Shown here in pieces: positions 6,162-12,315 of a stretch of DNA of 12,862 bases (its first letter is position 1; the number at the start of each line of letters is the position of its first letter). A program made the position numbers and the translations under genes. The notes under the pieces were generated by a model, which saw nothing but the letters and a program-made list of their open reading frames with translations, made no database searches and was not told the origin of the DNA. Origin of the DNA: Nitrosarchaeum sp. (GTDB taxonomy: Archaea; Thermoproteota; Nitrososphaeria; Nitrososphaerales; Nitrosopumilaceae). Location of the stretch: NCBI GenBank assembly GCA_004297665.1, contig SCUP01000224.1, positions 1 to 12,862 on the forward strand, read 5' to 3'.

Positions 6162-7966
6162 GCTGCACATTCGCCTTTTCCAGTCTTTGTGTGATAGCTA
6201 GAATCACTTCCATAATCATTGTAAAAATCAGGATCTTCTTCTTTTGTAGGTGGGATTGTAAATGAATCCAAAGCTTTTCTTATATCAAGGACGGATTTTA
6301 TTTTAGAGTCTTCTTTTCCATTTACGACTCTGTGCATCCAGTCTTTAAGAGTGTCATCAGATTTTTTATTTTGTTTGAATAATTCAATAATTTTTAAAAT
6401 TACTGGGATTACTCTTTTTGCAGGAATTCTATGACATGTGGCACCAAGCATTGTTTCTCCATCGGAGCGTCCTCCCAGAGACATTTGGTAGTTAGGATAC
6501 ATTTCTTTTCCAACTCTACCTCCTCCACCAAAGAAACCAATTGTGGCAATTCCATGTTGACCACATGCGTTTGGACATCCGCTTATCTTAATTGAGGAAT
6601 CGCGTAAATCATCATCTTGGTCTAATTTGAGTTCAAGGAATTTTCTTTGAATTTCCTTTGCCAGTCTATGAGAGTTAGTCAAAGCAAGATTACATGAAGT
6701 TGTGCCTGAGCAACCAATAGGGGCAGCCATGGTTAAGGCGCCAGACTTTGCCAATCCCACGGTAAGCAGTCGGGAATACAAACGTGTCAAGTCATCATCA
6801 TGGACATAACGTAATGCAATGTTTTGTACAAACCCAGCTCTTGCATAGCCTTCTGAGGAGAATTCTCTAATTATTGTTGCCAGTGCAGTTATCTGATTTG
6901 ATGTAATGTCTCCAGCTTCAAGGGTTATGAATACAGAGTGATACTCTGACTGTTTTTGTTTTAGGGTGTTTGTTTTTAGCCATCTTGCATATCCATCAGG
7001 AATTGAACTTCCGCTTTCATCAGATATTCTAATTGGTCTTTTAATTACTGACGGAGTATGATCTACTTCAAGACTAGTGACAACAGATTGAGTTGCCCTC
7101 ACTATAGCTCTTTCTTTGAGAACTAGGTTTTGGAATTTTTCCCAGCCCATGTCATTTACAAGATAACGCATTCTATTTCTTGCCATGTTTTTCCTATCAC
7201 CTAATCTATCAAAGATTCGCAATACTGCAATTGAAGTATACAAAAGATCTTCTTCTGGAGTAAACTCTTCTAATTGATAACCGACAAAAGATTTGTTACC
7301 TAATCCTCCACCAAGAAAAATTTTGAATCCTTTTTGAATAGATCCATCCAAATCTCTAGTTTGCGGAATCAGTCCAACATCTACCATTCTTACCATTCCA
7401 TGTTTTTCACAACATGTAAAATTAAATTTGAATTTTCTTGGTAGACTTTGCGATAATGGATTTCTCAAAAAGAACCTAGCTGTGGCAAGTGCATATGGAG
7501 TAGAATCAAATTCTTCATCAGGACAAACTCCAGATAAAGGGCTGCACATTACATTTCTTACAGAATTACCACATGCTTCACGCGAGGTAAGGCCTACTTC
7601 AGCTAGTCCTCGTAAAATTTCTGAGACGTCCTCTAAGATCACCCAGTGCAACTGAATATTTTCTCTTGTAGAAAAATGAGCGCTTCCTATAGAAAATTGC
7701 TCACTTAGTTGAGATATTTTTTCAAGTTGATGCGGGTAAATTTCTCCTGCAGGCAATTTGATTCGAACCATAGCGTAATCATTGGTCATTCTGGTGCCAT
7801 ATGCCCCATGTTGGAGCCTATATCGTCTAAAGCTGTCTTCGTCGTATTTTCCTTGACGGAATAACTTTACAGTATTAGCAAAGTCTTCGGCTTCTTCAAT
7901 TCTTGCCCAATTGATTTTAGGTTTAGGCGAGTCTAGATACGATTGTTTAAGATCAGATACGGTCAA
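6158..7966 (-). CDS. Siroheme/4Fe-4S sulfite or nitrite reductase (ferredoxin type)
   Basis: Assimilatory enzyme that makes a six-electron reduction, sulfite to sulfide or nitrite to ammonium, taking electrons probably from ferredoxin. The 602 residues hold the family's doubled architecture. Substrate-side marks are STRENIQLHWV (99-109) and EACGNSVRNV (130-139). The siroheme-coupled 4Fe-4S cluster ligands are C419-x5-C425 in GCSGTTSC and C464-x3-C468 in GCPNACGQHG. Pairing with a rhodanese gene (ATGA overlap) favours sulfite as the substrate, but family members of both kinds look alike, so I leave the symbol blank. The tail is unusual in ending Gly-Glu-Cys-Ala-Ala. The start is TTG; in-frame codons upstream offer no ATG/GTG/TTG before a stop, and a TATA-like box stands about 30 nt before it. 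Confidence 0.93.
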   Translation of the reverse strand: MTVSDLKQSYLDSPKPKINWARIEEAEDFANTVKLFRQGKYDEDSFRRYRLQHGAYGTRMTNDYAMVRIKLPAGEIYPHQLEKISQLSEQFSIGSAHFSTRENIQLHWVILEDVSEILRGLAEVGLTSREACGNSVRNVMCSPLSGVCPDEEFDSTPYALATARFFLRNPLSQSLPRKFKFNFTCCEKHGMVRMVDVGLIPQTRDLDGSIQKGFKIFLGGGLGNKSFVGYQLEEFTPEEDLLYTSIAVLRIFDRLGDRKNMARNRMRYLVNDMGWEKFQNLVLKERAIVRATQSVVTSLEVDHTPSVIKRPIRISDESGSSIPDGYARWLKTNTLKQKQSEYHSVFITLEAGDITSNQITALATIIREFSSEGYARAGFVQNIALRYVHDDDLTRLYSRLLTVGLAKSGALTMAAPIGCSGTTSCNLALTNSHRLAKEIQRKFLELKLDQDDDLRDSSIKISGCPNACGQHGIATIGFFGGGGRVGKEMYPNYQMSLGGRSDGETMLGATCHRIPAKRVIPVILKIIELFKQNKKSDDTLKDWMHRVVNGKEDSKIKSVLDIRKALDSFTIPPTKEEDPDFYNDYGSDSSYHTKTGKGECAA

Positions 7967-7991
7967 TACAATAGAAAGTCCTTTGAGTTAT

Positions 7992-8000
7992 GATATAAAT
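7992..8000 (-). promoter_or_regulatory. TATA-like box of the reductase-rhodanese operon
   Basis: ATTTATATC on the minus strand is centred about 30 nt before the TTG start at 7966, giving a leaderless transcript. The same AT-rich block (7992-8010) could also serve a plus-strand promoter. Confidence 0.55.
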
Positions 8001-8035
8001 TTTTGATATAGGGAAGTTTAGGAGGTAAGATTTCG

Positions 8036-8065
8036 ATGTCAGACATGAATTTTCCTGTACTGTAA
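8036..8065 (+). CDS. Possible 9-codon leader peptide before thi4
   Basis: The mini-ORF MSDMNFPVL-stop has a strong Shine-Dalgarno match, GGAGGT (8021-8026), nine bases before its ATG. This is the clearest ribosome binding site noticed in a window where most genes appear leaderless. It ends 82 nt before thi4. It may be chance; the peptide has no run of any amino acid that would suggest attenuation. Confidence 0.2.
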   Translation: MSDMNFPVL

Positions 8066-8115
8066 ATAATTCGCGCATCTTAGAATTAGTTTCACCTAAT
8101 TTAAAAAAGTGGGAA

Positions 8116-8124
8116 AGTATTAAT
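8116..8124 (+). promoter_or_regulatory. Weak TATA-like box of thi4
   Basis: AGTATTAAT is centred about 28 nt before the thi4 ATG. A second AT block, AATTTAAAA (8098-8106), is a more distant alternative that would leave a leader of about 20 nt. Confidence 0.35.
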
Positions 8125-8147
8125 GGGTTCTAAGAAGCAATATTTTC

Positions 8148-8966
8148 ATGCAAAAAGCTACTGTTGCAGAAAAATCAACAAAAATATTTACTGATGTTCG
8201 TGAAGTCGATATTACTCGTGCAATTGCAAACGAATTTCATGCAGTTCTAATAGACAGAGCAGAATCAGATGTGATAATTATAGGAGCTGGACCTGCAGGA
8301 TTAACTGCAAGCAGAGATCTTTCAAATATGGGTTTCAAAGTTTTAGTTGTTGAACAAAATAATTACCTTGGTGGAGGTTATTGGCTAGGTGGATACATGA
8401 TGAATCCAGTAACAGTCAGAGAACCGGCCCAAAAGATATGGGACGAATTAGGAATTCCATACAAAAAAGTTTCAGAGGGATTATACTTGACACCAGGACC
8501 GCATGCAGTATCAAAACTAATTGCAGCTGCATGTGATGCAGGAGTAAAATTTCTCAATCTTACAAAGTTTGATGATCTTGTTTTAAAAAATGGCAGAGTT
8601 GCAGGCATTGTGGTCAACTGGATGCCAGTATCAGCATTACCAAGAAACATAACATGTGTTGATCCTATTGCACTAGAGGCAAAAATGATTATTGATGCAT
8701 CAGGACACGACTCTGTTGCAGTAAAACGACTTGTCGATAGAGGATTGGTAGAATGGAAGGGGATGAATCCAATGTATGTAAATGAGGGAGAGGAACATGT
8801 GGTTCACAATACTGGTGAAGTATATCCAGGATTAGTTGCAGCAGGAATGTCTGTGACTGAGACATATGGACTGGCAAGAATGGGTCCTACGTATGGTTCA
8901 ATGTTGTTTTCAGGAAGAAAAGCAGCTGAAATCACAGCAGAGAAAATCAAAGAGTTAGAAAGATAA
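8148..8966 (+). CDS. thi4: Thiazole synthase Thi4, cysteine (suicide) type
   Basis: Makes the thiazole moiety of thiamine (ADP-thiazole) from NAD+ and glycine with iron; the sulfur comes from the enzyme's own cysteine or, in His-type enzymes, from sulfide. The Rossmann signature DVIIIGAGPAG lies at 41-51 with the ribose-binding Glu69 after VLVV. GGGYWLGGYMM (75-85) and the C-terminal MGPTYGSMLFSG (245-256) are family blocks. The key site reads NITCVDP, so Cys170 stands where yeast Thi4 has its sulfur-donating Cys205 and where methanogen enzymes have His. Length (272) fits archaeal members. A single-turnover reaction is therefore predicted, as shown for Haloferax Thi4. It is divergent from the siroheme reductase operon, and the next gene starts 23 nt after its stop. 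Confidence 0.95.
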   Translation: MQKATVAEKSTKIFTDVREVDITRAIANEFHAVLIDRAESDVIIIGAGPAGLTASRDLSNMGFKVLVVEQNNYLGGGYWLGGYMMNPVTVREPAQKIWDELGIPYKKVSEGLYLTPGPHAVSKLIAAACDAGVKFLNLTKFDDLVLKNGRVAGIVVNWMPVSALPRNITCVDPIALEAKMIIDASGHDSVAVKRLVDRGLVEWKGMNPMYVNEGEEHVVHNTGEVYPGLVAAGMSVTETYGLARMGPTYGSMLFSGRKAAEITAEKIKELER

Positions 8967-8989
8967 GCAATTATTAATTTATTGATTCA

Positions 8990-9763
8990 TTGAAGATCTC
9001 AAAAATATTTTTGTATGATGAGCCTGCTGTTTCTCAGATTCATCTTGGGAGACTGGCTGATTTTCTGAAAGAAACATTTCCAGTTCAAGTTGAAACAAGA
9101 GAAAATATTTTAAAATTCGCAAAAAAAGATACAGCCGCAAAAATTGCATCATGTAGAATTTTCAATCCTAGAAAACCATATGAAAAACACAAACCAAGTA
9201 CAGATGAAATTCTTTTTGAAGAAGCAAATTTTGAAGACACTGCAAAAACAGAAAATATTATCATGTATGACGGATTTGAACTTCAAAAAGTATTAACAGA
9301 ATTAATCCCAAATGAGGAAACATCATCAGATTTATTCCACATTTTTTTTACAAACAAATTGACGTGTACTTATGATTGTAATGATTATAGATATCACGGA
9401 AGGGCAGTAATCGGTGCAAATCCTTCAATAATTTCAACAACAGGAATAATTGAAGCACCAGCAAAACCAAGAGAATACTATTTAGATTTAATATCAAATT
9501 ACACACAGGGCATAAATGTAGAATCAATAAAGCAAAAATACAAAGGAACGTATCTAGAATACAACGACACTAGACTGTCAAAAATCATAGAAGGTTATCT
9601 GTTACAAGCGATATTCTATTTTGAAACAGGTGAAGCATTTTGTGATAAAACAGAATGCAGACTTTTTAATGCACATTGGCAAAAAGACCTATTGTATTCG
9701 CAGCTAGAATATGGAAAATTATGTGAAACCCATCAACAAGTGCTAAAAAGACTAACTAGTTAA
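8990..9763 (+). CDS. Conserved archaeal protein, putative metallopeptidase (DUF6775-like)
   Basis: A soluble protein of 257 residues that I tentatively place in an archaeal family of putative metallopeptidases (DUF6775 from memory, not searched). Distinct blocks are LHIFFT-like FHIFFTNKLTCTYDC (116-130), the invariant-looking IISTTGIIEAPAKPREYY (147-164), and the C-terminal GYLLQAIFYFETGEAFC (202-218). The last of these continues into a Cys218-x4-Cys223 pair and NAHWQ (227-231), with Cys245 and His248 further on. The tail resembles the end of archaemetzincins, but the zinc-binding HExxH is absent, so catalysis is doubtful. Start is TTG, 23 nt after thi4, with no clear separate promoter, so it is probably co-transcribed with thi4. 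Confidence 0.75.
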   Translation: MKISKIFLYDEPAVSQIHLGRLADFLKETFPVQVETRENILKFAKKDTAAKIASCRIFNPRKPYEKHKPSTDEILFEEANFEDTAKTENIIMYDGFELQKVLTELIPNEETSSDLFHIFFTNKLTCTYDCNDYRYHGRAVIGANPSIISTTGIIEAPAKPREYYLDLISNYTQGINVESIKQKYKGTYLEYNDTRLSKIIEGYLLQAIFYFETGEAFCDKTECRLFNAHWQKDLLYSQLEYGKLCETHQQVLKRLTS

Positions 9764-9797
9764 AAATAAAATTTCAGTTAAAACATTAAATGAAAAC

Positions 9798-9920
9798 TTA
9801 TCTATTTTTTCCAAAAGATCCCTGATGATCACTTAAACAGCAAGAACATTGTTTAGTATAACATTCATTTACGGTCTCATGACCACAAGAGCCACAATGA
9901 CAGAAAGAATCACTAGCCAC
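9798..9920 (-). CDS. Cys-rich miniprotein (40 aa, seven cysteines)
   Basis: A minus-strand frame starting at GTG reads (M)ASDSFCHCGSCGHETV, then a block ECYTKQCSCC, and ends GSFGKNR-stop. Cysteines are at 7, 9, 12, 20, 25, 27 and 28, with histidines at 8, 14 and 32. This is enough ligands for one or two zinc ions or a small metal cluster. No other start codon is available before an upstream stop. A TATA-like GTTTTTAAC (9944-9952) is centred 28 nt before the GTG, the same layout as the recognised genes. The density of Cys/Gly and the promoter make chance unlikely. The family is not recognised; a metal-binding, metallothionein-like or redox role is inference. Confidence 0.65.
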   Translation of the reverse strand: MASDSFCHCGSCGHETVNECYTKQCSCCLSDHQGSFGKNR

Positions 9921-9943
9921 AAGTATAAACCGGATTATGGATG

Positions 9944-9952
9944 GTTAAAAAC
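9944..9952 (-). promoter_or_regulatory. TATA-like box of the Cys-rich miniprotein
   Basis: GTTTTTAAC on the minus strand is centred 28 nt before the GTG at 9920, in line with leaderless promoters elsewhere in the window. Confidence 0.45.
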
Positions 9953-10026
9953 ATTGAGATTCTAAAAGAATTATGAAATAAGAGAACGTCAACATTTCAA
10001 TTACCAATATTGTGCACATTACAGAC

Positions 10027-10848
10027 TCACTGTAGGATTTTTTTGATCAACACTTGTAAATTACGTATTCTTTTTGCATGAATTCCAGTTTTTTTAGATA
10101 ATTTAATTTCGTCATATTCAAGGAGATCTTTTGCAATCATCATACCAATATTAGAGAAAATACCCAATTCTTTTGAAGACAGATTCAAAATAGTTATAGG
10201 GTATAATTTATTTTGCTCAATAACCCTCTCGAGGCTTTTTTCTGAAGGGTATCTCCAAGAAAAAACTTGCTGACCAATGCAGTTTGCATATTTTTTTGCA
10301 TTTTCAGAGATTTTAGAATTACAAAAAATAAGTTCACCAGAAAATCTAGGAGATGTGTCTAAAAATCGTGCATGGGTGTAAAGTGCTACTTTAAGTCCAA
10401 CAAAGGTACCGCGGTGAGAATTATGCTTGCATTCGATCATAAATTGTCTAGAATCAGACATGCCGATCAGATCAATTTCATGCAAAGCACATTTTCCTTT
10501 AACATTGACTCTAATTCCAGAAACTTGTAAATCATAATATTTCAATAAATCTGCCACATAATTTTCAAAAGCAAATCCAGATGGACCAAGTCGCATAATT
10601 GCTTCCTTTAGCTGATATCTTTGATGTAACCCCATTGCATCTTTTTCTTCTGAAATAGCTTGTAAAACCAATTTGTAAATATCACTGGTCCCCATATCAC
10701 GATAAACATCTGAACGAACTTTTTTCAAAATTCTTTGTGCAGCATTTCTACTTGCTCCTGCTCGCATACAAGTACTCAAAATTTTATTTGCGTTAAATTT
10801 GACCTTACTTCCATCCGCTTTGAATATGAAAAAGTTTCTAGGGGCCAT
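10027..10848 (-). CDS. ATP-cone domain fused to PD-(D/E)XK nuclease-like domain
   Basis: A 273-residue protein of three parts. Residues 4-88 form an ATP-cone: FIFKADGSKVKFNANKILS, then MRAGASRNAAQRILKKV and a helical end with LHQRYQLKEAIMRLG. This is the nucleotide-sensing module known from NrdR and ribonucleotide reductases. Residues 91-200 look like an Mrr-type restriction-endonuclease fold, with Glu95 in the first helix, Asp126 in HEIDLIG, and Glu139 and Lys141 in FMIECKH. This matches the D...ExK catalytic pattern. The C-terminus (235-273) is helical and basic with a possible helix-hairpin-helix. The likely role is a nucleotide-controlled DNA or RNA nuclease in repair or defence; that is inference. 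No methylase or partner gene is adjacent. Start ATG lies 28 nt after the TATA-like AAATTTAATG. Confidence 0.83.
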   Translation of the reverse strand: MAPRNFFIFKADGSKVKFNANKILSTCMRAGASRNAAQRILKKVRSDVYRDMGTSDIYKLVLQAISEEKDAMGLHQRYQLKEAIMRLGPSGFAFENYVADLLKYYDLQVSGIRVNVKGKCALHEIDLIGMSDSRQFMIECKHNSHRGTFVGLKVALYTHARFLDTSPRFSGELIFCNSKISENAKKYANCIGQQVFSWRYPSEKSLERVIEQNKLYPITILNLSSKELGIFSNIGMMIAKDLLEYDEIKLSKKTGIHAKRIRNLQVLIKKILQ

Positions 10849-10870
10849 ACACTAAATTTTCAGACAAGTA

Positions 10871-10880
10871 CATTAAATTT
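10871..10880 (-). promoter_or_regulatory. TATA-like box of the ATP-cone nuclease gene
   Basis: AAATTTAATG on the minus strand is centred about 28 nt before the ATG at 10848. Confidence 0.5.
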
Positions 10881-10897
10881 TTACCGTGATTTGCTTT

Positions 10898-10909
10898 GAA
10901 ATTTAAAAG
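10898..10909 (+). promoter_or_regulatory. TATA-like box in front of a mini-ORF
   Basis: GAAATTTAAAAG is centred about 28 nt before the ATG at 10932. It is one of the better box A matches in the window, yet no full-length gene starts there. Confidence 0.4.
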
Positions 10910-10931
10910 AATTTGGCTATGAAGAGGATTC

Positions 10932-10979
10932 ATGGAACATGCAAAAGAACAACTAACAGAACAAAAACAAGTATTATGA
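10932..10979 (+). CDS. Possible 15-residue microprotein
   Basis: ATG to TGA encodes MEHAKEQLTEQKQVL, a charged peptide that could form a single helix. It begins exactly at the spacing from a TATA-like box expected of a leaderless gene and ends 58 nt before trxB. Alternatives are a non-coding leader transcript running into trxB, or the remnant of a longer gene. An overlapping frame from ATG 10919 (25 codons) is basic and less protein-like. Confidence 0.25.
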   Translation: MEHAKEQLTEQKQVL

Positions 10980-11005
10980 TTAGCGACCAATCATAGAATC
11001 AATAA

Positions 11006-11014
11006 CTTAAATTA
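11006..11014 (+). promoter_or_regulatory. TATA-like box of trxB
   Basis: CTTAAATTA is centred about 28 nt before the ATG at 11038, consistent with a leaderless start at the first of the two adjacent ATGs. Confidence 0.5.
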
Positions 11015-11037
11015 ATGAAATTCAAAGATGTCATATT

Positions 11038-12030
11038 ATGATGGCGGCAGATTCTGGTGCAACAATACTTGAAAACAAAGATGACTCACCAAAAATGCCA
11101 GATAAAAAGAAAACAAAATTTGACATTGTAATTATTGGAGCAGGTCCTTCAGGATATACTGCAGGAATTTATTGCTCAAGGGCAGGATATGACACACTTA
11201 TTTTATCAGGCATATTGCCAGGCGGGCAATTAGTCAATACGACAGAAGTTGAGAATTATCCAGGATTTGAAAAAGGAATAATGGGTCCGGATTTGATGAT
11301 AGAGATGAGAAAACAAACACAGAGAATGGGAACTACAATCATAGACGATGAAGTAGTAGATGTGGATTTCAGACACAAGCCATTCAAGGTCCTAACAGCT
11401 TCCGAAGAATATGAGGGAAGGGCAGTAATTATTGCAACAGGGGCAAACCCTAGAAAAATAGGATTGCCCGGAGAACAAACATTTGCAGGAAAAGGAGTAT
11501 CATATTGTGCAACATGTGATGGTCCATTTTTTAGAAATCAAGAATTGATAGTAGTAGGTGGAGGAGACTCTGCAGTAGAAGAAGCAACATTTCTCACTAA
11601 ATTTGCAACAACAGTACACCTAGTACATAGACGAGAATCATTGCGTGCTAGTAAAATAATGCAAGAAAGAGCAATGAAAAACAATAAAATAAAATTTCAT
11701 TGGAACTATGAAGTAACAGACATTAAAGGGGATCAAAAAATGCGTCAGGCAGTACTAAAAAATATCAAAACAGGTGAAGAAAAAACGCTAGATGTTGCAG
11801 GTCTTTTTGTTGCAATTGGTCATGAGCCAAATACCAAACTTTTCAAGAAGCAGATTAATTTAGATAATGAAGGGTATATTATTTTAAAAAATAAAACACA
11901 TACCAATGTGGAAGGAGTTTTTGCAGCAGGAGATGTGCATGACCGAAATTATAGACAGGCAATCACTGCAGCAGGATTTGGATGCATGGCTGCAATAGAT
12001 GTGGACAAGTACCTTACAGAGAATTCCTAA
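11038..12030 (+). CDS. trxB: Thioredoxin-disulfide reductase
   Basis: Cytoplasmic FAD enzyme that passes electrons from NAD(P)H to thioredoxin or a similar small disulfide protein, keeping cellular thiols reduced. The FAD fold starts with FDIVIIGAGPSGYTAG (28-43). The redox-active pair is Cys157-Ala-Thr-Cys160 in SYCATCDG. The second nucleotide fold is IVVGGGDSAVEEA (171-183), with HRRESLRAS (197-205) as the NADPH-phosphate site. The FAD-closing motif is VFAAGDVHDRNYRQ (294-307). Length is 330 against about 305-320 for usual members because of a hydrophilic N-terminal extension of about 26 residues. Two ATGs stand side by side at the start (11038 and 11041). No thioredoxin gene is in the window. 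Confidence 0.96.
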   Translation: MMAADSGATILENKDDSPKMPDKKKTKFDIVIIGAGPSGYTAGIYCSRAGYDTLILSGILPGGQLVNTTEVENYPGFEKGIMGPDLMIEMRKQTQRMGTTIIDDEVVDVDFRHKPFKVLTASEEYEGRAVIIATGANPRKIGLPGEQTFAGKGVSYCATCDGPFFRNQELIVVGGGDSAVEEATFLTKFATTVHLVHRRESLRASKIMQERAMKNNKIKFHWNYEVTDIKGDQKMRQAVLKNIKTGEEKTLDVAGLFVAIGHEPNTKLFKKQINLDNEGYIILKNKTHTNVEGVFAAGDVHDRNYRQAITAAGFGCMAAIDVDKYLTENS

Positions 12031-12058
12031 ATAACCAATCTAATCCACAAATTATCTA

Positions 12059-12277
12059 ATGAAAAACGCTCAATGTAAAAAATGTTTGAATAAGTTTAAT
12101 GAAAAAGACATTTACACAATTCAGCAATTCCAATATAGAAAGGAACCACCATACGAATGGACAAGGGAGTTTTTTAGAGATTTAGAAATCAGAGAATGGG
12201 ATTCGTTTTGTGAAAAATGCATAATGGATTATTCAAAAATATCAAATGATTCATGGAAAAATCATGCTCAAAATTAG
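12059..12277 (+). CDS. Small CxxC/CxxC zinc-binding-type protein (72 aa)
   Basis: A short protein with Cys6-Lys-Lys-Cys9 at the N-terminus (CKKCLNKFNEKDIY) and Cys51-Glu-Lys-Cys54 (FCEKCIMDY) near the C-terminus. These four ligands would make one zinc site, with an aromatic, charged 40-residue stretch between them that is longer than in an ordinary ribbon. Family not recognised. The ATG lies 28 nt after the trxB stop on the same strand, so co-transcription with trxB is likely; a redox or zinc-sensing link to trxB is only inference. The regular CxxC spacing and coding-like composition support it being real. Confidence 0.7.
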   Translation: MKNAQCKKCLNKFNEKDIYTIQQFQYRKEPPYEWTREFFRDLEIREWDSFCEKCIMDYSKISNDSWKNHAQN

Positions 12278-12288
12278 ATTCCAAACTC

Positions 12289-12295
12289 TTTATTG
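12289..12295 (+). promoter_or_regulatory. TATA-like box of the coiled-coil gene
   Basis: TTTATTG is centred about 24 nt before the ATG at 12316 and supports that start over the ATG at 12253, which lies inside the preceding gene. Confidence 0.35.
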
Positions 12296-12315
12296 CAGAA
12301 AAATTTAGGCATATT

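Larger units (their letters stand above)
7967..8147. other. Divergent promoter region, reductase and thi4
   Basis: These 181 nt separate two outward-facing genes. They contain the reductase TATA box, a GGAGGT sequence with a nine-codon mini-ORF, and the thi4 promoter. I looked for the conserved CUGAGA and related elements of a TPP riboswitch in front of thi4 and saw none. Confidence 0.5.
10849..11037. other. Divergent promoter region, ATP-cone nuclease and trxB
   Basis: These 189 nt hold three TATA-like boxes: one outward to each flanking gene and one in the middle that points at a 15-codon mini-ORF (10932-10979). Confidence 0.5.

Noticed and set aside
7967..8147. TPP riboswitch in front of thi4
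   Set aside because: The conserved CUGAGA and pyrophosphate-helix sequences were not found.
12253..12315. Longer N-terminus for the coiled-coil protein starting at ATG 12253
   Set aside because: It overlaps the preceding gene and adds 21 residues without the helical pattern; the ATG at 12316 has a suitably placed TATA-like box.
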